DNA from: Leucobacter sp.
GTDB taxonomy: Bacteria; Actinomycetota; Actinomycetes; Actinomycetales; Microbacteriaceae
Reading direction: 5' to 3'
DNA: 13,115 bases
Assembly (NCBI GenBank): GCA_012510755.1
Contig: JAAZHL010000066.1
Span: 1-13,115 of the forward strand
Part shown: positions 6,399 through 13,115 of the stretch, in pieces
How positions within the stretch are numbered: the stretch's first letter is position 1
Layout of the letters: each line of letters opens with the position of its first letter
Notes under the pieces: generated by a model
What the model was told of the DNA's origin: nothing
The model's database searches: none
Seen by the model: only the letters and a program-made list of their open reading frames with translations
Position numbers and translations under genes: made by a program

Positions 6399-7343
6399 TT
6401 AGTTTGCTCCGCTGAACTCTGCGCGTCGGCTCACGATGTAGCGCGCGACTGCGTTGACAAGGAAGGTGACGATGAACAAGATGAGGCCGGTCGCGATGAG
6501 TACGTTGACGTTCTCGCCGTAGGCCTCAGGGAAGCTCAGTGCAATGTTGGCAGCGATCGTTGAGGGGTTCGCCGAGGTGAGCAGTTGGATGCTGACGATG
6601 CCAGAGGCTGACAACACCATTGCCACGGCCATGGTCTCGCCGAGCGCTCGGCCGAGGCCAAGCATGCTTGCCGACACGATTCCCGAGCGGCCGAAGGGCA
6701 GCACTGCCATCTTGATCATTTCCCACCGAGTGGCGCCGAGGGCAAGCGCCGCCTCTTCATGCAAGATCGGTGTCTGCAAGAAGATTTCGCGGCACATCGC
6801 GGTGATGATCGGCAGAATCATGACTGCCAACACGATTGCGGCGGTGAGAATGGTGCGACCGGTCGCAGACACGGGGCCAGCGAAGAATGGAATCCACCCG
6901 AGGTTGTCGACCATCCACGTGTAAATCGGTTGAATGGCCGGGGCCAACACGCCGATGCCCCAGAGGCCGTAGACGACGCTCGGCACCGCGGCGAGCAGGT
7001 CAACGATGTAGCCGAGGGTCTGCGCGAGTTTGCGGGGGGCGTAGTGCGAGATGAAGAGTGCGATGCCGATAGCGAGCGGCAGCGCCATCACGAGTGAGAG
7101 CAAGGCTGCCCAAATCGTGCCGAAGATGAGGGGCCATACGTAGGCCAAGAAGTTGCCAGCCTCGCGCAGAATGGAGGCGGAGTCGCCTGTCGCGAGAAAG
7201 GCAGGCAAACTCTGCACAATCAAGAAAATGGCGACAGCGGCAAGTGTCACGAGGATCATGCCACCTGCGAAGATCGAAGTGCGAGAGAAAATTGCATCGC
7301 CGAGGCGTGCCTTCGCCTTGAATTGTGTCGCGGTCGAGGTCAT
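6399..7343 (-). CDS. pstC: Phosphate ABC transporter permease PstC
   Basis: This 314-aa inner-membrane permease subunit partners PstA. About six membrane helices are visible, starting with a hydrophobic segment at 24-45. The EAA loop is at about 196-216 (EEAALALGATRWEMIKMAVLP), and the family motif GRALGETMAVAMVLS follows. The ATG at 7343 has AAGGA 8 nt upstream, a good ribosome binding site. Upstream, a 95-nt gap to pstS contains a strong hairpin. The stop codon is 2 nt from the pstA start. Confidence 0.97.
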   Translation of the reverse strand: MTSTATQFKAKARLGDAIFSRTSIFAGGMILVTLAAVAIFLIVQSLPAFLATGDSASILREAGNFLAYVWPLIFGTIWAALLSLVMALPLAIGIALFISHYAPRKLAQTLGYIVDLLAAVPSVVYGLWGIGVLAPAIQPIYTWMVDNLGWIPFFAGPVSATGRTILTAAIVLAVMILPIITAMCREIFLQTPILHEEAALALGATRWEMIKMAVLPFGRSGIVSASMLGLGRALGETMAVAMVLSASGIVSIQLLTSANPSTIAANIALSFPEAYGENVNVLIATGLILFIVTFLVNAVARYIVSRRAEFSGAN

Positions 7344-7393
7344 CGTGCTGATCCTTTTATATGTTCTTGGCGGTGAACAAGCGAAAAGCGCCC

Positions 7394-7422
7394 TTCGGGG
7401 AGGAGCCTAGCTCCTCCCCGAA
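7394..7422 (-). terminator. Hairpin between pstS and pstC, probable partial terminator
   Basis: TTCGGGGAGGAGC (7394-7406) and its exact complement (7410-7422) form a 13-bp stem with a 3-nt loop. On the minus strand CTTTTCGC follows about 8 nt later, a poor U-tract. It starts 16 nt after the pstS stop codon. A hairpin here in pst operons is expected to stop most transcripts or protect the pstS 3' end, giving more binding protein than permease. Seen: the stem; inferred: the role. Confidence 0.75.
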
Positions 7423-7438
7423 ACGCGCATCAATGCAG

Positions 7439-8557
7439 TTAGCTGATCAGGTCGAGCGCTGCGGTAACCTTCGCGCGCAGATCAGACGAGATGGGGGCGT
7501 TGCCTGCTGCCTCTTGTGCAGTCTGCTGGCCCTCTTCGCTCGCGACGTAGGTCAGGTAGCCCTTGACCAGTTCGCCCACTGCGGCGTCGTTGAATGACTC
7601 ACAGGTGATCGAGTAGGCAACGAGCACGATGGGGTACGCGCCGGTTGCATCGGTTGCGCGATCGAGCTTGATGGCGAGGTCGCCTGCGCCACGATCTTCG
7701 CTCTCGCTTGCGAGCGGTGAAGCGTCGACAACTGCGGCAGCTGCCTCAGGCGAGTACGGCACGTACTCGTCGCCAACCTTCACTGCGATGGTGCCGAGGT
7801 CGCCTGCGCGTGATGCGTCAGCGTAACCAATGGTGCCCTCGCCGCCGGTGACGGCCTCAACTACACCTGAGGTGCCCTGGGCTGCCTCGCCAGCTACGGG
7901 CAGGTCGGTAGGCCAGTCGCCCGAGACATCGTTGGTCCAGACGCTGCCAGCGGCTGCCGACAGGTAGTCAACAAAGTTCTCAGTGGTGCCTGAGTTGTCT
8001 GAACGGTGAACCGGGGTGATTGCCAGGTCAGGCAGCTCGGCGCCCTCGTTCTGGCTGGCGATCACGGGGTCATTCCACTTGGTGATGTCGCCGCGGAAGA
8101 CCTTTGCGAGGGTCTCTGCATCCATGTTGACGTGGTCGAGACCGTCAAGGTTGAAGATGACGGCGATGGGCGAGATGTAGAGCGGCAGCTCGATGATGCC
8201 CGAGTCAGGGGTGCAGAGCTCGAAGGGGCCTTCGGTGATTTCATCAACCTTGAACGCACGGTCTGAACCGGCGAAGTTGCTGCCACCAGCCTGGAAGGTC
8301 TCGCGGCCTGCGCCCGAGCCCTGTGGGTCGTAGTTGACGGTTACATCAGGGTTTGCGGTCTGGAAACCGGCTGCCCAAGCTTCTTGTGCTGCGCCCATCG
8401 ACGAGGCGCCCACGCCCACCAGCGTGCCTGAGAACGCCGATGCGTTGCCGCCCTCGTCTGGAGTGGTGCTGCCACCTTCGTTTGCTGCGCAAGAGGTCAG
8501 CGCGAGCAGTGCAGCTCCGCCGAGAATGGCGGCCTTCATGGAAGTCGAGATCTTCAC
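7439..8557 (-). CDS. pstS: Phosphate-binding lipoprotein PstS
   Basis: This 372-aa extracellular lipoprotein captures inorganic phosphate and hands it to PstCA. The GTG start at 8557 gives a short signal peptide (KISTSMKAAILGGAALLALTSC) with lipobox LTSC, so Cys23 is the lipid-anchored first residue of the mature protein. AAGGA lies 10 nt upstream. A longer reading from 8602 would add 15 Pro/Lys/Arg-rich residues and swallow this ribosome binding site. Phosphate-binding motifs are GASS (50-53), GSGAG (80-84), GSDRAF with D99 (97-102) and RSDNSGTT (185-192), as in characterised PstS proteins. A Gly/Ser/Thr/Asp-rich linker (about 24-42) follows the lipid anchor. It is the first gene of pstSCAB and is preceded by three PHO-box repeats over the -35 region, so induction at low phosphate by PhoP-PhoR is expected. 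Confidence 0.97.
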   Translation of the reverse strand: MKISTSMKAAILGGAALLALTSCAANEGGSTTPDEGGNASAFSGTLVGVGASSMGAAQEAWAAGFQTANPDVTVNYDPQGSGAGRETFQAGGSNFAGSDRAFKVDEITEGPFELCTPDSGIIELPLYISPIAVIFNLDGLDHVNMDAETLAKVFRGDITKWNDPVIASQNEGAELPDLAITPVHRSDNSGTTENFVDYLSAAAGSVWTNDVSGDWPTDLPVAGEAAQGTSGVVEAVTGGEGTIGYADASRAGDLGTIAVKVGDEYVPYSPEAAAAVVDASPLASESEDRGAGDLAIKLDRATDATGAYPIVLVAYSITCESFNDAAVGELVKGYLTYVASEEGQQTAQEAAGNAPISSDLRAKVTAALDLIS

Positions 8558-8633
8558 TGGATTCGTTTCCTTCTTGTTCGGTCTTGGCGGGCGAACGCCC
8601 ACGCCTTCCTAAGGTACGCACGGCACGTAGCCG

Positions 8634-8639
8634 AATATA
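8634..8639 (-). promoter_or_regulatory. -10 box of the pstS promoter
   Basis: TATATT on the minus strand, in an AT-rich island, lies 8 nt downstream of the last PHO repeat. Transcription would begin near 8627, leaving a leader of about 70 nt with a normal ribosome binding site. No independent TTGACA-like -35 is present; its place is taken by the PHO repeats, as in activator-dependent promoters. Confidence 0.65.
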
Positions 8640-8647
8640 TGACAGAA

Positions 8648-8676
8648 GGTGAACGGCCGGTGAACGAGAGTGAACG
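8648..8676 (-). promoter_or_regulatory. PHO box: three GTTCAC direct repeats (PhoP site)
   Basis: On the minus strand GTTCACT, GTTCACC and GTTCACC start at 8676/8675, 8665 and 8654, spaced 10 and 11 bp. This matches the 11-nt direct-repeat units, G(G/T)TCAYYY-type, known for PhoP of Streptomyces and other actinobacteria. The repeats lie on one face of the helix and overlap the -35 position of the pstS promoter. Confidence 0.85.
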
Positions 8677-8698
8677 GTTCGAAACCTGTGGGTATCGC

Positions 8699-8722
8699 AA
8701 AAACCCGCCCCAGGGTGGGGCG
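8699..8722 (-). terminator. Rho-independent terminator of the ppk-mutT1 unit
   Basis: On the minus strand CGCCCCA-CCC-TGGGGCG (8722-8706) forms a 7-bp GC-rich stem with a 3-nt loop, followed by GGTTTTTG. It begins 12 nt after the stop codon of the NUDIX gene and ends just before the PHO boxes of pstS, so it insulates pst from the upstream genes. Confidence 0.8.
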
Positions 8723-8734
8723 CAGACCTGCGAA

Positions 8735-9685
8735 TCAGTGCTTGAGCGGGTAAGTTTCGACACAGAGCACGCCTGCGCCCGGGTGCTTGCGCGAGAAATG
8801 AAACACTGAGAACCCTGCGGGTGGCAACTGGGCTGCTTCGGTGAGATAGTCACCGGGCAAGCTGCCGGTGGCAAGCGCCAGCTCTCTCGCCGCATCTGGC
8901 AGCACTGGACGATGGGTGCAGACGACGACATTCGAGCCTCGGCGCACGACCTTGCCCACGATGCGACGGAGTTCGTGTGTCTCGCCCGCGTCCCACGCGT
9001 CTTGGCTCAACCCCTCGCGGGCGCGAATCTTCTTGCCGAGATATTCAGAGAGCGGCTCGACAGTGCTCACACACCGGGTCGCAGTTGACGAATAGATTCG
9101 TTTCGCGCCGAAGGCCACGAGTGTCGGCACCAACGTGTCAGCTTGGCGCTCACCAGCTATCGTGAGTGGCCGCATATGGTCGGTCGGCCAGTCGGCCGAC
9201 CGTGGCTCAGCCTTCGCGTGGCGCAGCAACACGACCGAAAAGGTGTCAATGGCATCTCGCGCCTCGAGACGCTGAAATACCTTGAAGAGTTGGCGATCCG
9301 CTTTGTAACTCAGCTTCGAAGCGACCTCGGCAGCCGGCACCCATTCGAGTGCAGAAATTTCACTGTTCGGCCGAAACCTTGAGGTGTGCACTGACTCCTC
9401 TGCGACCTCGGCAGCCCAATACTGCACCATCTTCTCGCCGCCAGTGGGCAGGGTGTAGTGAATCATACCGAGATTAATGCCCAGCGTGACTTGCAGACCG
9501 GTCTCTTCAACCGTCTCACGCACCGCAGCCTGCGGCATGCTCTCGCCGGCATCGAGCTTGCCCTTCGGAAACGACACGTCTCGCTGCTTGGTGCGATGCA
9601 CGAGCAACACCATCAGAGTCTCACCTGCGGCATGCTTCACTCTGCGATAACAGACGGTACCTGCGGACAGCACTGGTTTGGTCAT
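8735..9685 (-). CDS. NUDIX hydrolase - histidine phosphatase fusion, MutT1-like
   Basis: This 316-aa two-domain protein resembles mycobacterial MutT1. The N-terminal NUDIX domain (about 5-140) has a complete box, G42-x5-E48-x7-R56-E57-x2-E60-E61-x-G63, which binds Mg2+ and cleaves nucleoside diphosphate-X bonds. The C-terminal domain (about 150-310) is a histidine phosphatase with the RH motif R155-H156 (LLRHAKAE) and a second catalytic His258 (CTHRP), most like SixA-type enzymes. Known MutT1 proteins remove 8-oxo-(d)GTP and act on diadenosine polyphosphates, so a role in nucleotide sanitation is likely. Its ATG overlaps the ppk stop codon (ATGA), so it is translationally coupled to polyphosphate kinase. 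A terminator follows. All catalytic residues are intact. Confidence 0.92.
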   Translation of the reverse strand: MTKPVLSAGTVCYRRVKHAAGETLMVLLVHRTKQRDVSFPKGKLDAGESMPQAAVRETVEETGLQVTLGINLGMIHYTLPTGGEKMVQYWAAEVAEESVHTSRFRPNSEISALEWVPAAEVASKLSYKADRQLFKVFQRLEARDAIDTFSVVLLRHAKAEPRSADWPTDHMRPLTIAGERQADTLVPTLVAFGAKRIYSSTATRCVSTVEPLSEYLGKKIRAREGLSQDAWDAGETHELRRIVGKVVRRGSNVVVCTHRPVLPDAARELALATGSLPGDYLTEAAQLPPAGFSVFHFSRKHPGAGVLCVETYPLKH

Positions 9686-11865
9686 CGGTTGCCCCGCGAC
9701 CGAGCTTCGGTGCGGTCAATCATCACCAGGTCTTGCAAGTCTGGCAGGGGCTCGCCATCACCGTCGTGTGCGTGCCGGCTCCACGAACCGTCGGCCTCGA
9801 GCTGCCACGCGCTGACCGCGTCACTAAACCCAAACCCAAAGAACCGGTCGATGCGACGCAAATGCTCGGGATCTTCAATACGTGCAAGCACTTCGATACG
9901 ACGGTCGAGGTTGCGGTGCATAAGGTCGGCGCTGCCAATGTAGACCTCGGGGTTGCCGTCATTCTCGAACGAATAAATGCGGGAGTGCTCGAGATAGCGG
10001 CCCAGCACCGAACGCACCCGAATGTTCTCAGACAGCCCCGGCACGCCAGCCTTGATCGAGCAAATGCCTCGAATCCACACATCGACCGCAACGCCAGCGC
10101 GGCTCGCACGGTAGAGCGCGTCAATGATTTGCTCGTCGACCATGCTGTTGGCCTTGAACTTGATGCCGCTTGGTCGACCGGCAGCGGCGTTTGCTGCCTC
10201 GCGCTCAATGCGCTCGAGCAAGCCCGCACGCAGCCCCTCTGGCGCCACCAACAGCCGGTCGTATGCCGTCTCAATGGCATACCCCGACAGCACATTGAAA
10301 AGCTTGGTCAGATCGCGGCCGACCTCGGGCGACGAAGTGAACAGGCCGAAGTCTTCATAGATGCGGCTGGTCTTCGGGTTGTAGTTGCCGGTGCCAATGT
10401 GGCAATAGTGCACCAGTTGGCCCTGCTCTTCACGAATCACATGCACCAGCTTGCAGTGGGTCTTCAGACCGACAAGACCGTAGACGACGTGCACGCCCGC
10501 CTTCTCGAGGGCCCGCGCCCAGGTGATGTTGGCTTCTTCGTCGAACCGGGCCTTGATCTCGACGAGTGCGAGCACCTGCTTGCCGGCTTCGGCGGCCTTA
10601 ATGAGCGCCGCCACGATTGGGCTATCGCCCGAGGTGCGGTACAGCGTCTGCTTGATCGCCAACACGTGTGGGTCGGTCGCTGCCTGCTCAATGAATGCCT
10701 GCACGCTTGTCGCAAACGACTCGTAGGGGTGGTGCACGAGCACCTCGCGCCGCGCAATTGCCCGAAACAGGTCTGGCTGGTCGCTCGGCGAACTCGGGCG
10801 AAATTGCGGGTGAGTGACCGGAATGTGCGGGGTGTATTTCAGCTCTGGTCGCTCGAGTCTGCTCAGCCCGAAAAGCCCGCTGAGGTCAAGCGGTGAGGGC
10901 AGCACGTAGACCTGCTCGCGGTCGATATCGAACTCGGTGACGAGCAGCTCGAGGGTTGCCGGATCCATGTCGCCAGCAATCTCCAGCCGAATGGGTGGGC
11001 CGAAGCGCCGACGCAGCAATTCTTGTTCGAGCGCCTGAATCAGGTTCTCGGTTTCGTCTTCTTCGATGACGACGTCTTCGTTGCGGGTTACGCGGAAGAG
11101 GTGGTGATCCACTACCTCCATGCCTGGGAACAGTCGACCGAGCTGGTTTGCGATGAGCTCTTCGAGCGCGATGAAACGAACGTTCTCTGCCGACTCGCGC
11201 TGATCAACCTGCACATACCGGGGAATCATTTGCGGCACCTTGAGCCGGGCAAACTCGACCTTTTCGGTGCGCGGATTGCGCACGCGGATCGAAAGGTTCA
11301 GCGCGCGACCCGAGATATAGGGGAAGGGGTGCGCCGGGTCGACCGCGAGCGGCATCAGCACAGGGTAGATGTGTTGCTCGTAGTACTCGGTAAGAATTTG
11401 CCGGTCGGCATCGTCAAGGGTGTCCCAGCCAACAAAACGAATACCGGCGTTTTCGAGCGCTGGTTGCACTTGCTCATTCCAGCAACGTGCGTGGCGCAGC
11501 TGCAGCTTGTACGCGGTGCGATTAATGTGTGCCAGCAACTCGGTAGGCGAGCGCCCGACGTTGGTCGGCACCGCGAGACCGGTCAGAATGCGGCGTTTGA
11601 GGCCGGCTACCCGCACCATAAAGAATTCGTCGAGGTTTGACGCGAAGATCGCCAGGAAGTTTGCGCGTTCAAGCACCGGAATTGCTGGGTCTTCTGCGAG
11701 CTCGAGCACACGCTGGTTGAAAGCCAGCCAGCTCAACTCGCGGTCGATGTATCTGTCGGCCGGTAGGTCACTTGCTGCGGCGGCAAGCGCGGCAGCAGCC
11801 TCATCAGTGAACTCAGTGGGTATCACCGAGGTGTCATGTTCGGTGATCTGCTCGCGTTCGTTCAT
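9682..11865 (-). CDS. ppk: Polyphosphate kinase PPK1
   Basis: This 727-aa enzyme reversibly transfers the gamma-phosphate of ATP onto long-chain polyphosphate. The four-domain PPK1 layout is visible: N domain (about 37-145) beginning RYIDRELSWLAFNQRVLE, head domain (about 150-345), and the C1 and C2 catalytic domains (about 346-700). The autophosphorylated histidine is H470 in GLKTHCKLVHV, and the second catalytic histidine is H489 in HIGTGNYNPKTSR. Also typical are the HHPYESF loop (378-384) and MHRNLDRRIE near the end. A non-conserved acidic, alanine-rich tail of about 36 residues precedes the core. The length is normal. No clear ribosome binding site is seen before ATG 11865; it lies 52 nt after mshD and probably shares its transcript. 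It overlaps the following NUDIX gene. It links the neighbouring phosphate uptake system to phosphate storage. Confidence 0.97.
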   Translation of the reverse strand: MNEREQITEHDTSVIPTEFTDEAAAALAAAASDLPADRYIDRELSWLAFNQRVLELAEDPAIPVLERANFLAIFASNLDEFFMVRVAGLKRRILTGLAVPTNVGRSPTELLAHINRTAYKLQLRHARCWNEQVQPALENAGIRFVGWDTLDDADRQILTEYYEQHIYPVLMPLAVDPAHPFPYISGRALNLSIRVRNPRTEKVEFARLKVPQMIPRYVQVDQRESAENVRFIALEELIANQLGRLFPGMEVVDHHLFRVTRNEDVVIEEDETENLIQALEQELLRRRFGPPIRLEIAGDMDPATLELLVTEFDIDREQVYVLPSPLDLSGLFGLSRLERPELKYTPHIPVTHPQFRPSSPSDQPDLFRAIARREVLVHHPYESFATSVQAFIEQAATDPHVLAIKQTLYRTSGDSPIVAALIKAAEAGKQVLALVEIKARFDEEANITWARALEKAGVHVVYGLVGLKTHCKLVHVIREEQGQLVHYCHIGTGNYNPKTSRIYEDFGLFTSSPEVGRDLTKLFNVLSGYAIETAYDRLLVAPEGLRAGLLERIEREAANAAAGRPSGIKFKANSMVDEQIIDALYRASRAGVAVDVWIRGICSIKAGVPGLSENIRVRSVLGRYLEHSRIYSFENDGNPEVYIGSADLMHRNLDRRIEVLARIEDPEHLRRIDRFFGFGFSDAVSAWQLEADGSWSRHAHDGDGEPLPDLQDLVMIDRTEARSRGNR

Positions 11866-11917
11866 CTTTCTATTCTGTCAGCACCGAGGCACTGATGCAG
11901 GCTTGTTTACGCAGACT

Positions 11918-12991
11918 TCACCCGCGGCCGGTCGAGGTGCCAGTGGTGTTCGCAGCGTTCGCAGTGAGCAGCCATTGGGTGCTTCGCTGTTCGATTTCGA
12001 ACCCGGCGCGCTCGTAGAGGGGCAAAGCGGCAGCGTTGTCACCCTCAACATAGAGGGTGATGCGAGTCGGGTGGTGGCTTGCCATGCGTCTGAGGGTCTC
12101 GCCGAGCATGGCGGCGCCGAGGCCGCGGCCAGCAAATTTGGGGTGAGCACCCAGCGCATAGAGCTCAGTCTCAACGCTGTCGCTTGCGCCGCCGTCGCCG
12201 CCGTCACCGCCGCGGGTGGTTTTGACCCAGGCAAAGGCAGCCAGCTCGGTGGCGCCTGTGGCTGCGTCGTCGTGAGCGTAGGCGAGACGCAAGTCATTCG
12301 GGTCGAACCAAGATTCTTGCGTGAGCACATCAAAGTCGCTGCGGGTCATCGCCCCTTGCTCGGGGTGATCAGCGAATGCTGCCGCGTTCACGCGCACCCA
12401 GTCGTCTGCCTGGCTGTCGTTAAGCTTCGGCGAATCGGTGCCTTGCAGGCCTGCGTTGGGCGAGTCGGTGCCTTGCGGGTCTGCGCCGAGAGGCCGCGTG
12501 CCGAACGGCACTACGACGAAGCCAACTGGCAGCGCGCGTGCGGCTTCGATCGCGCCGGGCAGTTTGGTGGGCTCGAGCGTCATGCGCAACAGAGTTCGCA
12601 CCGCGGCGAAGTCGGCGCCCCGCAGCAGGGATTCGGCGGCAGGGTTTTCGCCGTGCGCCCATGCGCGCAGGTCACCCGTCGTGTTTGAGTGCTCCCTGAG
12701 CCCGGCTCGCCAGTGATCCAGCAACTGGCCCAGCGCCTGCCCGCCAAGCCCTTGTCCTCTGTGCGCGGGATGCACGACGAGGTCAAGCTCCCCTTCGCCG
12801 ACGATGCCGAGCGCCTTGCCATCAAAGTCGAACAGTCGACGCTTGCCTTGGGTGACGGCAAGTAGGGCTTGGTCAGAGGCCGGGGGAGTGCCATCGAACT
12901 GTGCTGCCGCAGCGATCACCTCACGCAGTTGGGGAGTCAATTCAGTGACCGCCACGCCTCGGTGCCTTGCCTCGCTGCCGCTGTTCGCCAT
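11918..12991 (-). CDS. mshD: Mycothiol synthase MshD (double GNAT acetyltransferase)
   Basis: MshD (357 aa from ATG 12991) acetylates Cys-GlcN-Ins with acetyl-CoA, the last step of mycothiol synthesis. It has two tandem GNAT domains, each with an acetyl-CoA loop: HPAHRGQGLG (74-83) in the first and HPKFAGRGLG (283-292) in the second, followed by LYVEGDNAAALPLYERAGF (313-331). The N-terminal half also has WAHGENPAA, typical of MshD, and FADHPEQGAMT is a family hallmark. The start is ambiguous by one codon (GTG 12994 or ATG 12991). The ATG is chosen because it forms TGATG with the stop codon of the upstream regulator, implying coupled translation. Two low-complexity insertions are odd: a GTDSP repeat linker (about 172-190) between the domains and a GGDGGDGGASD loop (261-271) in the second domain. 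ppk follows after 52 nt. Confidence 0.93.
   Translation of the reverse strand: MANSGSEARHRGVAVTELTPQLREVIAAAAQFDGTPPASDQALLAVTQGKRRLFDFDGKALGIVGEGELDLVVHPAHRGQGLGGQALGQLLDHWRAGLREHSNTTGDLRAWAHGENPAAESLLRGADFAAVRTLLRMTLEPTKLPGAIEAARALPVGFVVVPFGTRPLGADPQGTDSPNAGLQGTDSPKLNDSQADDWVRVNAAAFADHPEQGAMTRSDFDVLTQESWFDPNDLRLAYAHDDAATGATELAAFAWVKTTRGGDGGDGGASDSVETELYALGAHPKFAGRGLGAAMLGETLRRMASHHPTRITLYVEGDNAAALPLYERAGFEIEQRSTQWLLTANAANTTGTSTGRG
12191..12213. repeat. 9-bp micro-repeat in the second GNAT domain of mshD
   Basis: GCCGTCGCC-type 9-bp units, about two and a half copies, encode the GGDGGDGG loop on the minus strand. It is in frame and located in a surface loop between strands of the second GNAT domain. 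Confidence 0.6.
12431..12485. repeat. Two 25-bp imperfect direct repeats in the mshD linker
   Basis: Copies at 12431-12455 and 12461-12485 start CGAATCGGTGCC and CGAGTCGGTGCC and agree at 22 of 25 positions with a 30-bp period. They encode the duplicated LQGTDSP / PQGTDSP segments between the two acetyltransferase domains. The period is a multiple of three, so the duplication is in frame. Confidence 0.85.
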
Positions 12992-13115
12992 CACTCTTCG
13001 CTTTCACTCCCGTGCCTGGCAAAACCATAGCCCACGCCGCGCACGGTGCTAATGAGCGTTTCATAGTCGCCAAGCTTTGCTCTCAGCCTGCGCACGTGTA
13101 CGTCGACCGTGCGGG
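12991..13115 (-). CDS. OmpR-family winged-helix regulator, C-terminus only (GlnR-like)
   Basis: The gene is cut by the window edge; only the last 40 codons are visible. They read RTVDVHVRRLRAKLG followed by STVRGVGYGF, which is the recognition helix and wing of the OmpR/PhoB-type DNA-binding domain (PF00486), and then a short charged tail ending at TGA. The stop codon overlaps the mshD ATG (TGATG). In mycobacteria the gene before mshD is the nitrogen regulator GlnR, and RTVDVHVRRLRAKLG fits GlnR well, so GlnR is the best guess. The receiver domain lies outside the window, so PhoP- or MtrA-type regulators are not excluded. Confidence 0.85.
   Translation of the reverse strand, partial: RTVDVHVRRLRAKLGDYETLISTVRGVGYGFARHGSESEE

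Noticed and set aside
8558..8602. Upstream extension of PstS by 15 residues
   Set aside because: It contains the AAGGA ribosome binding site of the GTG at 8557, and would put a polar Pro/Arg/Lys-rich stretch before the lipoprotein signal peptide.
9733..10896. 387-aa open frame on the plus strand inside ppk
   Set aside because: It lies fully antisense to the conserved catalytic part of PPK and shows no recognisable domain or start signals; long antisense frames are common in high-GC genes.
11866..11917. Hairpin or separate promoter between mshD and ppk
   Set aside because: The CAGTGCC/GGTGCTG pairing needs two G-U pairs and leaves only a 2-nt loop, and no -35/-10 pair with sensible spacing was found.
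11420..12688. 422-aa plus-strand frame across the ppk/mshD junction
   Set aside because: It runs antisense to two confidently identified genes and their gap, with low-complexity composition.

Overview
This 13.1-kb window looks like chromosome of a high-GC Gram-positive actinobacterium. Three things support this. It has a mycothiol synthase gene (mshD), and mycothiol is the thiol of Actinomycetota. It has PhoP-type PHO boxes built on GTTCAC units. Its gene order, winged-helix regulator - mshD - ppk - mutT1-like - pstSCAB, matches the known actinobacterial linkage. The family Microbacteriaceae is a plausible guess that I cannot prove from sequence alone. Nearly everything lies on the minus strand; the only plus-strand gene is an Nramp metal transporter. 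No mobile element, CRISPR array, prophage or rRNA was seen.

Layout from left to right: tRNA-Pro(CGG), minus; a small secreted protein of unknown function with a distinctive conserved-looking C-terminal tail, minus; a short divergent control region with a near-perfect 20-bp palindrome; mntH (Nramp Mn/Fe transporter), plus; then a compact minus-strand operon (alpha/beta-hydrolase - GntR/FCD regulator - nitrilase-superfamily amidohydrolase) whose genes overlap by ATGA; a strong hairpin; the high-affinity phosphate ABC transporter operon pstS-pstC-pstA-pstB; another terminator; and finally the minus-strand run response regulator (only its C-terminus is inside) - mshD - ppk - NUDIX/histidine-phosphatase fusion.

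How the genes work together: the right two thirds form a phosphate and redox block. PstS captures phosphate outside the cell and PstCAB imports it. PPK stores it as polyphosphate. The MutT1-like protein, translationally coupled to PPK, cleans or degrades (oxidised) nucleotides. MshD makes the last step of mycothiol. The truncated OmpR/GlnR-type regulator at the edge overlaps the mshD start. Expression of pst is very likely driven by PhoP through three GTTCAC repeats placed over the -35 region of pstS. A hairpin between pstS and pstC probably sets a higher level of the binding protein than of the permease.

The least understood parts are the secreted protein beside mntH, the palindrome between these two divergent genes, and the three-gene hydrolase/GntR/amidase operon. 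Several genes (mntH, the hydrolase, the secreted protein) have a TANNNT -10 box so close to the start codon that leaderless or near-leaderless mRNAs are likely.
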